A stretch of 64,000 nt of DNA from Rossellomorea vietnamensis (lineage in GTDB: Bacteria; Bacillota; Bacilli; Bacillales; Bacillaceae_B): assembly GCF_008180415.1 (NCBI RefSeq), contig NZ_VTEI01000003.1, forward strand, positions 242,210-306,209. The letters run 5' to 3'. Shown piece by piece: positions 52,316 to 61,387 of this stretch. The stretch's first letter is position 1, and each line of letters begins with the position of its first letter. Both the position numbers and the translations under genes were made by a program. The notes beneath the pieces were generated by a model that made no database searches, was not told where the DNA came from, and worked only from the letters and a program-made list of their open reading frames with translations.

Positions 52316-53849
52316 ACTTATTTTCCCTCGCAATCAAATGTGGTTTATTCATGTCCCATCTTCTCAGCTTCATGGCTTCCCAAATGGCTCCATCCGATAG
52401 TTGTTCCTCTCCTGCTAAATCTGAAATGGTTCTCGCTAGCCGGATAATCTTGATTTGCACGCGATTGCTCCAATTTTGCTTGGAGGAAACACGAGTTAGC
52501 AGTTGTCTCTGTTCATTTGAAAGTGGACTGGCTGCCATCATTTTTTCAAAAGGGACATTGCTATTGGACACTTCTTCTCCGTACCGATCAAACTGCTCCA
52601 AGTGAGCTGCCTCTACTCTCTTCCTTATATCAGCCGAAGATTCCTTCACATGGGATGGCTTATTGACATTCACCAATTGTAAAGATAAGAGAATATCCAT
52701 TCGGTCATAAATAGGACCTGACAACCGATTTCTGTAGGCCTGGATTTGCTTTTGGGAACAGGTGCAGTAATGATGAGGAGATCCGAGGTATCCACAAGGA
52801 CAAGGATTCATGGCTCCCACTAGGATAAAAGAAGAAGGATACGTCATGGAATGTGCCCTGCTAATCGTTACCTCACCTGTTTCAAGAGGCTGGCGGAGCA
52901 TGTCAAGCGTCTTCTTACTGAACTCTGCGATCTCATCCAGAAAAAGCACTCCCTGATGGGCCAACGAAATTTCACCAGGCCTTGGATTCGATCCACCACC
53001 AATAATCGCAACAGCTGAAGCAGAATGATGAGGATGCCTGAAAGGGGCAGAAAGATCACGAAGACGTTTCTCACCTGCAATCTGATATAAACTCATTACT
53101 TCAAGAAGGGCTTTGTTCGAAAGCGGGGGCAAAATGGAAGGAAACGTTTCCGCCAGCAAGCTTTTCCCACAGCCCGGTGGTCCATTCATAAGCACATTAT
53201 GCCCACCCGCCGCAGCAATCTCTAATGCCCGCTTAGCCCCATCATGTCCAATCACATGACAAAAATCCTTTTGAAATGAACCCGGATTTGCAATAAATGC
53301 TCTCTCTGAAATAGAACGAGGAGACAGCAATAAACTCTCCTGGCCTTCCAAATGCCCAACCACTTCTTCGATATGACGAACCACCACACACTCTACCTCC
53401 TGCAGCATATGAAAAGGGAGTGCCGGATCATCCGGCAGATAAATCAATCTAATTCCCAGGCCCTTCGCAGCAATAATAGCTGGCAGTATCCCTTCCCCAC
53501 TCACAACCGACCCATCAAGTGACAGCCCGCCAACAAACGCCGTGTCTGCCGGAATCTCACACTTCACTTCCCCCAACTCCTTCAAAGCAGCCACAGCAAT
53601 CGCCAAATCAAACAATGCACCATTCTTCTTCTGATCAGAAGGAGACAAATTAACCACCACCTTCCTATCCGTCACATCCAAATCAAAATGAGCAAGCGAA
53701 GCCAACACCCGCTCCCTCGACTCCTTAACCGAAGCATCCGGCAAACCCACAATCACCATAGACTCCGTATCCTGGGAAATCCGAACCTCCCCCCCAACCC
53801 GGTAACCCTCCAACCCTTTCAAACCAACACTTGTCACCTTACTCGTCAT
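52284..53849 (-). CDS. comM: ComM/YifB-family Mg-chelatase-like AAA+ ATPase (intact copy)
   Basis: About 521 residues from ATG 53849 (GGAGG 7 nt upstream). ChlI-like N-terminal domain (MVIVGLPDASVKESRERV, NLSPSDQKKNGALFDLAIAV), Walker A NGPPGCGKSLLAETF, Walker B HQGVLFLDEIAEF, and the C-terminal Mg-chelatase domain with MNPCPCGYLGSPHHYCTC. In other bacteria ComM is a hexameric helicase aiding integration of DNA during natural transformation. A second, broken copy lies at 55680-56325. Confidence 0.93.
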   Translation of the reverse strand: MTSKVTSVGLKGLEGYRVGGEVRISQDTESMVIVGLPDASVKESRERVLASLAHFDLDVTDRKVVVNLSPSDQKKNGALFDLAIAVAALKELGEVKCEIPADTAFVGGLSLDGSVVSGEGILPAIIAAKGLGIRLIYLPDDPALPFHMLQEVECVVVRHIEEVVGHLEGQESLLLSPRSISERAFIANPGSFQKDFCHVIGHDGAKRALEIAAAGGHNVLMNGPPGCGKSLLAETFPSILPPLSNKALLEVMSLYQIAGEKRLRDLSAPFRHPHHSASAVAIIGGGSNPRPGEISLAHQGVLFLDEIAEFSKKTLDMLRQPLETGEVTISRAHSMTYPSSFILVGAMNPCPCGYLGSPHHYCTCSQKQIQAYRNRLSGPIYDRMDILLSLQLVNVNKPSHVKESSADIRKRVEAAHLEQFDRYGEEVSNSNVPFEKMMAASPLSNEQRQLLTRVSSKQNWSNRVQIKIIRLARTISDLAGEEQLSDGAIWEAMKLRRWDMNKPHLIARENKYAFQKESSYT

Positions 53850-53899
53850 AAACCAGCCTCCATTATAAAATTTTTCATAAATAACAAAAAAGAGAAATG

Positions 53900-54073
53900 A
53901 ACAAAAAGAAGAAAACACGATGTTAAGAAGTTGTACCTCAGTAGAATGTAAAGGGGAGAAAACAGAAGAAAAAAACCAATAACCTAAACTTCAACAAAAC
54001 AACCAAAAAACCTCCAACAAAAACCAAAAAAACACCCCAAAACCTTCGACAAATCTCGGGGCGTCACTGTGAC
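53900..54073. repeat. Direct repeat DR1 flanking the HTH/PIN cassette
   Basis: Starts ACAAAAAGAAGAAAACACGA, passes through GAAAACAGAAGAAAAAAACC, and ends ACACCCCAAAACCTTCGACA then AATCTCGGGGCGTCACTGTG. The same series, slightly shorter, is at 55517-55657. The end part can form a terminator-like hairpin. Confidence 0.75.
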
Positions 54074-54151
54074 GTAAAAGTGTTGAGATTGTTGAGTTAT
54101 CGTGTTGAATTTGTGGTATAATTAATTTAAGAAAAAGAAGGAGGAGTGAAT

Positions 54152-54877
54152 ATGTTTATTACAAAATGGCAGACCGACCAAGGCTTATGGCAAAGTGCAT
54201 TAACTTTGGTTAGAAGTCGACATTATACTGACGCCGCTGAAGTGATAAAAGCCATTGCTGCTCAGACTGTTCAATCTATTGGAGGAACAATCTCCTTTCA
54301 ATCATTTCCTACTCCAACAAAGAAACTAGAAGAAGAAGAAGTACTATATATGCAGGCACTTTCGAAAGAAATAGCTCAATTAGCAGAAGAAAGAAAAAAG
54401 GATAAAGTAGCAGAACTAACTACAGAGTATTTAGATCGTTTTGTTCATTTACTTTCTGAAACTAAGAGAGATTCGGATTATTTGCATAGGGAACTACTGA
54501 AAGGACTAATTGAATTCAAATTAACATCTCAAGAGAAACATTTTAAGCTTGTTAAAACTGTCAAAACTTTTGATAAATCCACTTTACCTAAAACTGTTTC
54601 TGTTGAGTTTGAAAAGGCAGGTTATGTGACTCCAAGTGAAGCCGCAGTAATTGGAGGAGTTTCTGATCAAACGATTCGCCGTTGGTGTGAAAAAGGAAAA
54701 TTTCCAGAAGCTTTTAAAACGGATGGCGGACACTGGAGAATTCCCCAAAAATACTTCAAAATGTCCATTGAACAGGCTAGAGAAGCTGATGCGTTCATGA
54801 AGAAAGCAGATGAAGAAACCCGTGATCAGTTAGGAGGCGATGTGGATGAGTTCGACCTCGATCTTGACTACTCCTAA
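54152..54877 (+). CDS. HTH (MerR/excisionase-like) antitoxin-type protein
   Basis: About 241 residues from ATG 54152 (GGAGG 8 nt upstream; GTG 54146 is the alternative). Residues about 60-150 are helical and charged. A C-terminal MerR/HTH_17 domain is clear: YVTPSEAAVIGGVSDQTIRRW, CEKGKFPEAFKTDGGHWRIP. An acidic tail (DVDEFDLDLDY) follows. It lies 4 bp before the PIN gene, the layout of HTH-PIN toxin-antitoxin pairs. TATAAT at 54117-54122, with repeated GTTGA motifs just upstream (54082-54108), suggests autoregulation. Confidence 0.8.
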   Translation: MFITKWQTDQGLWQSALTLVRSRHYTDAAEVIKAIAAQTVQSIGGTISFQSFPTPTKKLEEEEVLYMQALSKEIAQLAEERKKDKVAELTTEYLDRFVHLLSETKRDSDYLHRELLKGLIEFKLTSQEKHFKLVKTVKTFDKSTLPKTVSVEFEKAGYVTPSEAAVIGGVSDQTIRRWCEKGKFPEAFKTDGGHWRIPQKYFKMSIEQAREADAFMKKADEETRDQLGGDVDEFDLDLDYS

Positions 54878-54881
54878 AGCG

Positions 54882-55445
54882 ATGATTGATACGACTGTCT
54901 TATGTGGTGCTTTACTTACTGATGGAGTAAACCGCTAATTACTCAAAATCGCCCGATTGGGAGTTTATCAGCCGATTATTTCAAATGTGTGCTTATTGGA
55001 ATTTGTAAAAAATGCTTCTAATGGCTTTGGCAGTAAGAATAAAAAGAAGATCTTCGATTGGAAGACGATTGATTCTTTCCTGGATCTTTTCGTCTTCCCT
55101 GCATTACAAGGCCAGGACGTCACCAATAGTGTTGTATCCCGAAATAGTTACCACGTTATCAAAATGCTTACCAAGAAATCATCTATATCGATTGGAGAGG
55201 CACTCCTAGAAGTTGCTGCCTGTTCAAAAGCAATAGCAAAGCAGCATGAAATGAAGCTCCCTTTAGAAAAGTTTGACATCCATGATTTTCATGTGTGGTC
55301 CACCGCCGTTGAGACAGAATGTAACTACATAGTCACTAAGAACACACGTCGCTTTCCTCCGCAGATTGGACTAATTATTCGCATTGACCCTGCTGCCTTT
55401 ATAGATTCCTCCAGCATTAACAATAGCATTAACACAAAGTGTTGA
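54882..55445 (+). pseudogene. PIN-domain toxin with premature stop codon
   Basis: ATG 54882 opens MIDTTVLCGALLTDGVNR, then TAA at codon 19, then in the same frame LLKIARLGVYQPIISNVCLL, EFVKNASNGFG and on to DFHVWSTAVETECNYIVTKN. The first catalytic Asp (D3), Glu of LLEF and later acidic residues of a PIN ribonuclease are all present but split. Re-initiation at TTG 54957 would lack D3, so it should be inactive. A single base change from AAA or GAA to TAA explains the break. Confidence 0.75.
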
Positions 55446-55516
55446 ATCTTAATTGATGAAAACTGTTTAAATTTATTTTTTGAAAACTGTTGATTTCTAC
55501 TTGACGTTACAAAAGG

Positions 55517-55657
55517 ACAAAAAGAAGAAAACACGATGCATCCTCAGGAGAATATAAAAGGGATAGGGAAAAAAACAGAAGAAAAAAACAATAACCCTCC
55601 AACAAAAAGCAAAAAACACCCCAAAACCTTCGACAAATCTCGGGGCGTCACTGTGAC
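55517..55657. repeat. Direct repeat DR2 flanking the HTH/PIN cassette
   Basis: Starts ACAAAAAGAAGAAAACACGA and ends CTCGGGGCGTCACTGTGAC, as DR1 does, with a shorter middle. It lies at the 3' end of the comM fragment. Confidence 0.75.
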
Positions 55658-55679
55658 CATCATTAAAAATAAGCTTTGG

Positions 55680-56325
55680 TCACTACCCTGCCCCCTCCTC
55701 TGCAGCTTAACCCCCTCCCAAATATGCTCATCCAAAATTTCTTCAGAAAGCCCAAGATCCGCAATTGTCCGGTCGAGTCTGAGAATCTTGATCAGCGCAC
55801 GGTTGCTTAGATGATTCTTAGAGGACAGCTGCCTGATCAGTTGGTGCTGGCTATGTGATAGAGAGCTGTTTTTCAACAATCGGTCATATGTGACCCTGCC
55901 GTTACAGATTTGTTCCCCGTATCGGTCATGCTGTCTTTCCCTAGCTTCGGAAATACGTTTGCGGACTACTTCTGAATCTTCCTTTTCTGTTTGCTGCTCT
56001 CTCTGTAAATCTACGGGTTTTAAGGAAAGGTGGATATCAAAGCGGTCACGGATAGGACCAGAAAGCCGATTGTGGTAAGCGGTGATTTGCTTTGGGGTAC
56101 ATGTGCAGTAATTCGTGAAGGAGTGGAGATAACCGCAGGGACATGGATTCATCGCACCTATCAAGATGAAGGATGCTGGATAGTTGACGGTGGAATGGGC
56201 TCGGCTGATGGTTACCGAGCCGCTTTCGAGCGGCTGCCTCAGCATATCGAGGGTCTTCTTATGAGAACTCGGCGATTTCATCCAGAAACAGAACCCCTCT
56301 ATGGGCAAGGGTAAACCGAGTTTCT
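55680..56325 (-). pseudogene. comM fragment (C-terminal 45 percent), frameshifted
   Basis: The minus strand begins at TLAHRGVLFLDEIAEF (Walker B), suffers a one-base insertion after TTCTCA, and continues KKTLDMLRQPLESGSVTISR, MNPCPCGYLHSFTNYCTC and so on to about HIWEGVKLQRRG. It is clearly homologous to the intact 52284 gene but diverged. Similarity stops abruptly upstream of TLAH near 56325; no N-terminal half follows, and the sequence beyond is the accessory island. Confidence 0.88.
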
Positions 56326-56403
56326 ACTATTATAAAGACGGTTAATCTTCCCCTTTCTCCCTTCAAATTTCCCGGTTCATTTTCAATGCGATCTTACCCC
56401 CTC

Positions 56404-56465
56404 AAAACAAGAAAATAGCCCACCTCCTTAAATGGAGATGAGCCTGATTGGTCGTTTTTCTTCTA
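56404..56465. repeat. ~60-bp repeat, left copy (terminator-like)
   Basis: AAAACAA, GCCCACCTCC, TGGAGATGAGCCTGATTGGT and GTTTTTC TTCTAT recur at 63267-63327 in the same orientation. CACCTCC/GGAGATG can pair. It lies beyond the 3' end of the ParB-like gene and may serve as a terminator or as an element boundary. Confidence 0.6.
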
Positions 56466-56506
56466 TATATAAAGCTTTATTAAACGTATGCAGTTTTAAA
56501 ATTTTA

Positions 56507-57469
56507 TTAATGCTCCAAGCTTTCACCGTCCTCGTTTTCTATACTTTCATGAGCCTGTTCATTCTTTGGGAAGTCGGACCATTTTATTGGTGGATTTAAA
56601 GTTTGAAGTAAATTCTGAAGTAATTTCGTCATTTTAGCTTTTTGCTGAGTGGATAAATAATTTACATAGTAACCATTATTAAAGATCTTCTCAATCCTTG
56701 ACAACAAATTTAAAGTTAGATTATGCATGAATGTATGACTACTTTTAGAATAACCAGCTCTTAAACTACTTTCACAGACAAATTCTTTCACAGTTTCATA
56801 GTTTTTAGTGTGTTGTTCGATTATCTGGTCAATACATTCTTTTGTGTCTTCCTCCGGTATATCCTTAAATGCATTTTCATTGGTAGCTTTTTTTATGATA
56901 TCAACAGTGGACTTATTGATTTGTCTATCTATATATTTATCTGCAATGTAATTTTTCGTTTCTTCACTTAAATTCAATTTATGAATATCAGTGAATGCAT
57001 GCCTACCAGCACCAGCTTTCTCTCCTCTTCTTAGCCATTCTGGATTAACTTCGGAGCCACGTATATATTTATTTACAGTCTCTTCATTGACATCACAAAG
57101 GCTTGCAATTAACCTGGCATCGTAATTTTTATTTTCTAATAGACGGTTAATCATTCTTTCCAGCTGGTATGCAGTTCTCTTCTTGGTGTGTAACTCTATC
57201 CCTAACCTTTTAACTATTCTTTCCTCTTCTGATGATAGCTTTTCTACATTACATTCGGCATCTTCTATTTCTAAAAACTCAAGGGCATAAAAGCGACGGT
57301 ACCCATCCACTAACACATATTGATTCTTACCTTCTTCCTCAACAACTAACGGTACTTTTAGTCCTTGTCTATTAATGCTTAATTCTAAACTTAAATCCTT
57401 CTCACTTTTTCGATAACTTGTTTCCAACCTTATCTGGGAAAGTTTAATTTTCCTTGGCTGCTTGCTCAT
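56507..57469 (-). CDS. ParB/RepB-like N-terminal-domain DNA-binding protein
   Basis: 320 residues. N-terminal ParB-type domain (KLSQIRLETSYRK, LVVEEEGKNQYVLVDGYRRF) and a helix-turn-helix (DARLIASLCDVNEETVNKYI). The C-terminal half is helical and not recognised, ending acidic (ENEDGESLEH). No ParA partner is adjacent, so a regulatory or element-maintenance role is as likely as partitioning. First gene at the left end of the island; its neighbour at 57597 is separated by a terminator. Confidence 0.75.
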   Translation of the reverse strand: MSKQPRKIKLSQIRLETSYRKSEKDLSLELSINRQGLKVPLVVEEEGKNQYVLVDGYRRFYALEFLEIEDAECNVEKLSSEEERIVKRLGIELHTKKRTAYQLERMINRLLENKNYDARLIASLCDVNEETVNKYIRGSEVNPEWLRRGEKAGAGRHAFTDIHKLNLSEETKNYIADKYIDRQINKSTVDIIKKATNENAFKDIPEEDTKECIDQIIEQHTKNYETVKEFVCESSLRAGYSKSSHTFMHNLTLNLLSRIEKIFNNGYYVNYLSTQQKAKMTKLLQNLLQTLNPPIKWSDFPKNEQAHESIENEDGESLEH

Positions 57470-57553
57470 GTTGAACCACCCATTTCACTTTTATTAATGG
57501 GTATTCAATGAGTAAATTGTACTATTACAAAAATTTACCGTTTAAACCAAAAA

Positions 57554-57583
57554 TTTTAAGCTCATCACCGGTTAAGATGATGA
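57554..57583 (-). terminator. Intrinsic terminator of the HD/SEC-C operon
   Basis: AGCTCATCA, TCTTAACCGG, TGATGAGCT, TAAAATTTTT on the minus strand, 14 bp after the stop codon of the SEC-C gene. Confidence 0.85.
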
Positions 57584-57596
57584 GCTACAGTGGATT

Positions 57597-59165
57597 TTAC
57601 CTTACTTTACCATGACACTTTTTAAACCTTCTCTTACTTCCACAATAACATTTTTCTTTAGGATTCATTGGTTCTCTTTCTTTATCTAGTAGCTCAATGA
57701 TATTTTGTAGTTCCTTTGTCATTTGGGTATTATTAGACAAAACAAAAGATTCTAAATTCTCTTTTGCAATCGGATACCATTTATAGCGACATATATGAAT
57801 ACCTAACTGATATGCGTCAAAAGCTGAATGATATTCTCCTTTACCTACATAAGCAAGCCCTTTAGTCATATGTGCAACTGTTGATACATCCTGTGCTATT
57901 ATTTTATCTGCTAATTCTATAGCCTCATCATATTGATGATTTATTGCATAAGCATAAGCTAAGGTTTCTTTATTGGCTCCAATCTTTTCTAGGAAGGGAA
58001 TTGCTTGAACATATTTTTCTTCAAATAAGAGCTTTTCCATTTTATTATAGTCATCATCAGCTTGTTGGATTGTGACTTGAATTTCTTGTACAGATCCTAT
58101 TGGCTCCTGAAGCTTTACTTCTATGTTCGTCTTTATTGGCGGTAATTCCTCTGAGTTAATTTTCAAAAGTTTGTTAACCATAGATAAAATGTTATATTCA
58201 CCTTCTTGCCTCAATGAAGAAAGTTGATTAAAGAAATCTTCAGGAGTAAATGTCCGAGCATTTACAACATAACTAATTGCACTTTGATTTTTTATGATTT
58301 TATCCCATTCTTTTCTCTTTTCAAAATCATCGAATTTCAAACCAAAACTCGAATATTTAATCCACCCTAGGTGTTGAATTATCATCATCCGATTTAGATC
58401 AGTTTCTTGATTTTTCAACTGTACAGAAATAAGTGTTGTCATTGGAATATTAAGATCCTTTTCAAGTTGCTGAATTTCTTTTTCTCTTTCAGCATCATCG
58501 ATATGCTCCCATTTTTCATTTATTTCAATTACGCTATCCAAGAGTTCCTGGCTTATTTCAGTAGGAGGAATTATAGGGTTTCCAATTTTATCCTCAAGGA
58601 TAGATAACTTTTTCAAAAACTCGCCTTCAAAGGTAGAAAGTGTATTATCTAAATTCGGACATGCTGAAGTTACTAATCGGCTTTTATCTTTCCCTAATAT
58701 ATAAGTGCGTCTATAATCAAGCCCGCGTATTTTACTTAAAATAGAATACCATTTATTCCATTCCTTTGCTGAAGCAAACGGTGATGGCTCAATATTAAAG
58801 TTAACATTCCCTTTTGACCTGAACTTCAATTTCACCATATAAGGTGCATTATCAGCATTTCTGTCATTAGATAATTGTATAGATAATGTCCTATTAAGAG
58901 GGTCTTCAACTAAATCGGCCCAAAATTCAGTTTCTAAAAAGGGCAACTCAGAATGATTGGGTCTAAACTCCATCATTACCATTCTGCCTTCTTTACTCTC
59001 ATAGCCTTCAATATTCAAATCTTTTATGTCTATATCTTTATACACCCTAAAAGCTTGGCCAGAACTTGCTGAAGCTAAATATAACGACATGAAGCTAGAA
59101 TGGCTATAATCCGTCTTTTTAACCTTAGTACTTATAGTAAATGTTTTAGAATCACTGTCATTCAC
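57597..59165 (-). CDS. SEC-C motif protein with helical-repeat region, coupled to the HD protein
   Basis: 522 residues. The last 25 residues, NPKEKCYCGSKRRFKKCHG, are a SEC-C zinc motif (CxC...CH). Residues about 385-480 look like TPR-type helical repeats (AIPFLEKIGANKETLAYAYA, AYVGKGEYHSAFDAYQLGIH). The N-terminal 250 residues are beta-rich and not recognised. Its start overlaps the stop of the HD gene by 4 nt, so the two are made together. Possibly a sensor or adaptor for the HD enzyme; no known function. Confidence 0.75.
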   Translation of the reverse strand: MNDSDSKTFTISTKVKKTDYSHSSFMSLYLASASSGQAFRVYKDIDIKDLNIEGYESKEGRMVMMEFRPNHSELPFLETEFWADLVEDPLNRTLSIQLSNDRNADNAPYMVKLKFRSKGNVNFNIEPSPFASAKEWNKWYSILSKIRGLDYRRTYILGKDKSRLVTSACPNLDNTLSTFEGEFLKKLSILEDKIGNPIIPPTEISQELLDSVIEINEKWEHIDDAEREKEIQQLEKDLNIPMTTLISVQLKNQETDLNRMMIIQHLGWIKYSSFGLKFDDFEKRKEWDKIIKNQSAISYVVNARTFTPEDFFNQLSSLRQEGEYNILSMVNKLLKINSEELPPIKTNIEVKLQEPIGSVQEIQVTIQQADDDYNKMEKLLFEEKYVQAIPFLEKIGANKETLAYAYAINHQYDEAIELADKIIAQDVSTVAHMTKGLAYVGKGEYHSAFDAYQLGIHICRYKWYPIAKENLESFVLSNNTQMTKELQNIIELLDKEREPMNPKEKCYCGSKRRFKKCHGKVR

Positions 59166-60643
59166 TTCTTTTTTTTTACTTGTTGATCTAAAACATCCTT
59201 ACTTACTTCCAATTTCTCTGGATCTAGGTGTTGGACTAATGAAAGGAATGATCCTAATTCCTTATGAAGGGAATTTTGGATATTTTCCATAGCGAATATA
59301 ATCTCATCTTCTTTAGATAAAGAAGGTTTTTTCGATACATCTTGCATATAGCCATTAAGGATAAGTAAATCTAATACCACAGAACGATTTAATTGCGCAA
59401 AATTAGGGTCCATTTGCTTTTCATTTAATAGATTATCTAATACAGTAGGAGAGTTCCTTATCAATAGCAATCTATCTTCTCTATCACCGTGGAATATTCT
59501 ATGTGAATATATTCTGTATGCAATATCATCAAAGATTTCCCCGATACTACCTCTAAGATAAGGTAAGCTAATAAATTTAAATATATAGTCTGTATTTTTC
59601 AGGGAATTGAAAACCTTTCTGCAAGTATCTTCACTTGCTGTTAACTTGTATTGTCCGTTTGATGTGTCAAACTCTAGAATACCTGTTGTTCTAAAGGTTC
59701 CTAAGATTTTCTTTATAATACTTTTTTCTCTTTTATTTAACACTTCATTTATTTCCTGTTCTGTATGAGGCTTTTCAGCCAGCGCTAAAAATATCTCCTT
59801 AGTAACTAAATCTTCACAATGTAGATTTAATAATACATCACTTATAATGATTTTGTTTTCTAAAAATAATTCATTAACCTGAGTCAACTTGGCCTTTATC
59901 TCCGTTACCATTTCTTCCATTAACTCTTCCATTTCCCAATCATCAGCATTAGCAGAGATTACTATTAAGTTTCTATTACTATTCATTCTGCTAACACCAT
60001 GCACATTTTCATGCCTTTTGTGATGCTTCATGCTAAATTCATCAGGTTCCAAAACATTCATTAGGAGTTTAGATGTTCTACCTTTAGTTACATGCAACTC
60101 ATCAGCGAAACGTAACATAGCTCCTAGTAATCTTAATCTCACTACAGTCCCTAGTCCATAAGAAACTTCTTGCTGCAGAGAATCTAAAGGAACCTTTCTG
60201 TGTGCCTCAGCTATATCTGCAATTAATTTTGCTTCTGTAAAATCTAGCCCTAAAACATCTGCTTCAGTAACAATTCTTTCCTTTGAAAAATAATTATGAG
60301 CATTCCTTCTATATGCTTCATAGTCTTGTCTCCCTAAGTCTGCTTGCTGGCCAACCATGCCAATATCATGTAATAACGTTGCAGCAATAAGAAGAAACTT
60401 TTCATCTTCTGTTAGCAGATCATATTCCTTATCTAGCAAAATATCATAAACGTTCTCCACTCCTAATGAATGATCTAGTGAATGGTCAGTAAAATTAATT
60501 AAAGTATTTGTAGTTCTTCCTAGAACTGGTTTTACCTTTTGATTTAATTCATCTAATTTAGATTTATATGGCGTAGAAAGTGACCTTCTAATTCCTGATT
60601 CTTTATATTCATTTGTTTCCACTAAAAAATACTCCCTTTCCAA
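59162..60643 (-). CDS. HD-domain phosphohydrolase-like protein with winged-helix region
   Basis: 493 residues. HD signature: H54/H58 in FTDHSLDHSLG, H92-D93 in LLHDIGMVG, later EAHRKVP and RFADELH. This resembles HD domains recently described in bacterial conflict systems (HD-CE type), which is my inference. A central region (HTEQEINEVLNKREKSIIKK, GTFRTTGILEFD) looks like a winged helix. Expected chemistry is hydrolysis of phosphoesters, perhaps nucleotides. Coupled by 4 nt to the SEC-C gene and 113 bp downstream of the Mrr-like gene. Confidence 0.75.
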   Translation of the reverse strand: MEREYFLVETNEYKESGIRRSLSTPYKSKLDELNQKVKPVLGRTTNTLINFTDHSLDHSLGVENVYDILLDKEYDLLTEDEKFLLIAATLLHDIGMVGQQADLGRQDYEAYRRNAHNYFSKERIVTEADVLGLDFTEAKLIADIAEAHRKVPLDSLQQEVSYGLGTVVRLRLLGAMLRFADELHVTKGRTSKLLMNVLEPDEFSMKHHKRHENVHGVSRMNSNRNLIVISANADDWEMEELMEEMVTEIKAKLTQVNELFLENKIIISDVLLNLHCEDLVTKEIFLALAEKPHTEQEINEVLNKREKSIIKKILGTFRTTGILEFDTSNGQYKLTASEDTCRKVFNSLKNTDYIFKFISLPYLRGSIGEIFDDIAYRIYSHRIFHGDREDRLLLIRNSPTVLDNLLNEKQMDPNFAQLNRSVVLDLLILNGYMQDVSKKPSLSKEDEIIFAMENIQNSLHKELGSFLSLVQHLDPEKLEVSKDVLDQQVKKKK

Positions 60644-60755
60644 GACAAGTTTTATCTACTTATTGCTAGAAGAATAGTAATCCCTATGTAAAAAAAATTA
60701 AAATCCTTTTTCTAAATTATAACAAATCTCTAACTTATGCATTGCAAAAATATAT

Positions 60756-61286
60756 TTATGCACCTTTGTTTTCTTGTAGCATCCAATTTATTAGCTGCTT
60801 ACGATCTACCAACCTAACCTGGTTTGAACTTGCTAATTTTTTTGCTTGTTCTGTAAAAAAGCTATTCGTAATTACCCAGCACTCATCAGCTTTATAATGA
60901 CTTTTAGCTGAAGCTACTTCCTGTATAGCTTTTACTCCAACATTTTTCTTGTATCGCTTAGCTTGAATAATTATTTTCCTGCCTTTTGCTGATAAAATTA
61001 GGTCCGCCCCATAGTCGCCACTTGCTGGTGTTAATTGTACATAATAGCCTTTTGCTTTTAATAAGGCTTGAAGATATTCTTCAAACTTCCTGCCCGACAT
61101 TATATCAACTTCTAAAATACCTGACTTTCTGAGTTTTTGTTCCCTCAGCACATTAACTATCAATGCAAAAATTAGGAAACCACCAAAAAATACTATTATC
61201 CCTAAAGTTAATAAAGGTTCAGCCGTTAACATAGTCCAAAGTAAGTCTAATCCCATTTTAAATCCATCAAAAAAATCCAGTCCCAT
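60756..61286 (-). CDS. Membrane-anchored Mrr-like restriction endonuclease
   Basis: 176 residues. One N-terminal membrane helix (TLGIIVFFGGFLIFALIVNV, about 27-46) and an Mrr_cat domain: FEEYLQALLKAKGYYVQLTP, ASGDYGADLIL (catalytic Asp), IIIQAKRY (Q-x-K variant of E-x-K), NSFFTEQAKKLA. Mrr-type nucleases cut modified or foreign DNA; the membrane anchor recalls other small TM-Mrr proteins of Firmicutes. Part of the same minus-strand island. Confidence 0.88.
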   Translation of the reverse strand: MGLDFFDGFKMGLDLLWTMLTAEPLLTLGIIVFFGGFLIFALIVNVLREQKLRKSGILEVDIMSGRKFEEYLQALLKAKGYYVQLTPASGDYGADLILSAKGRKIIIQAKRYKKNVGVKAIQEVASAKSHYKADECWVITNSFFTEQAKKLASSNQVRLVDRKQLINWMLQENKGA

Positions 61287-61387
61287 ACCACTCTACTCCT
61301 ATTACTCAATTTTCAAATTACTTTTTTGAGGATGATAATTTATCCAATCCCCAGCTAAAGGGATAACTGCAAAAGTAACCCTTTATG

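Noticed and set aside
55544-55690. C-terminal extension of the comM fragment frame (GCFLLFVGGLLFF)
   Set aside because: It is translation of direct repeat DR2, not comM sequence; the hydrophobic tail is accidental.
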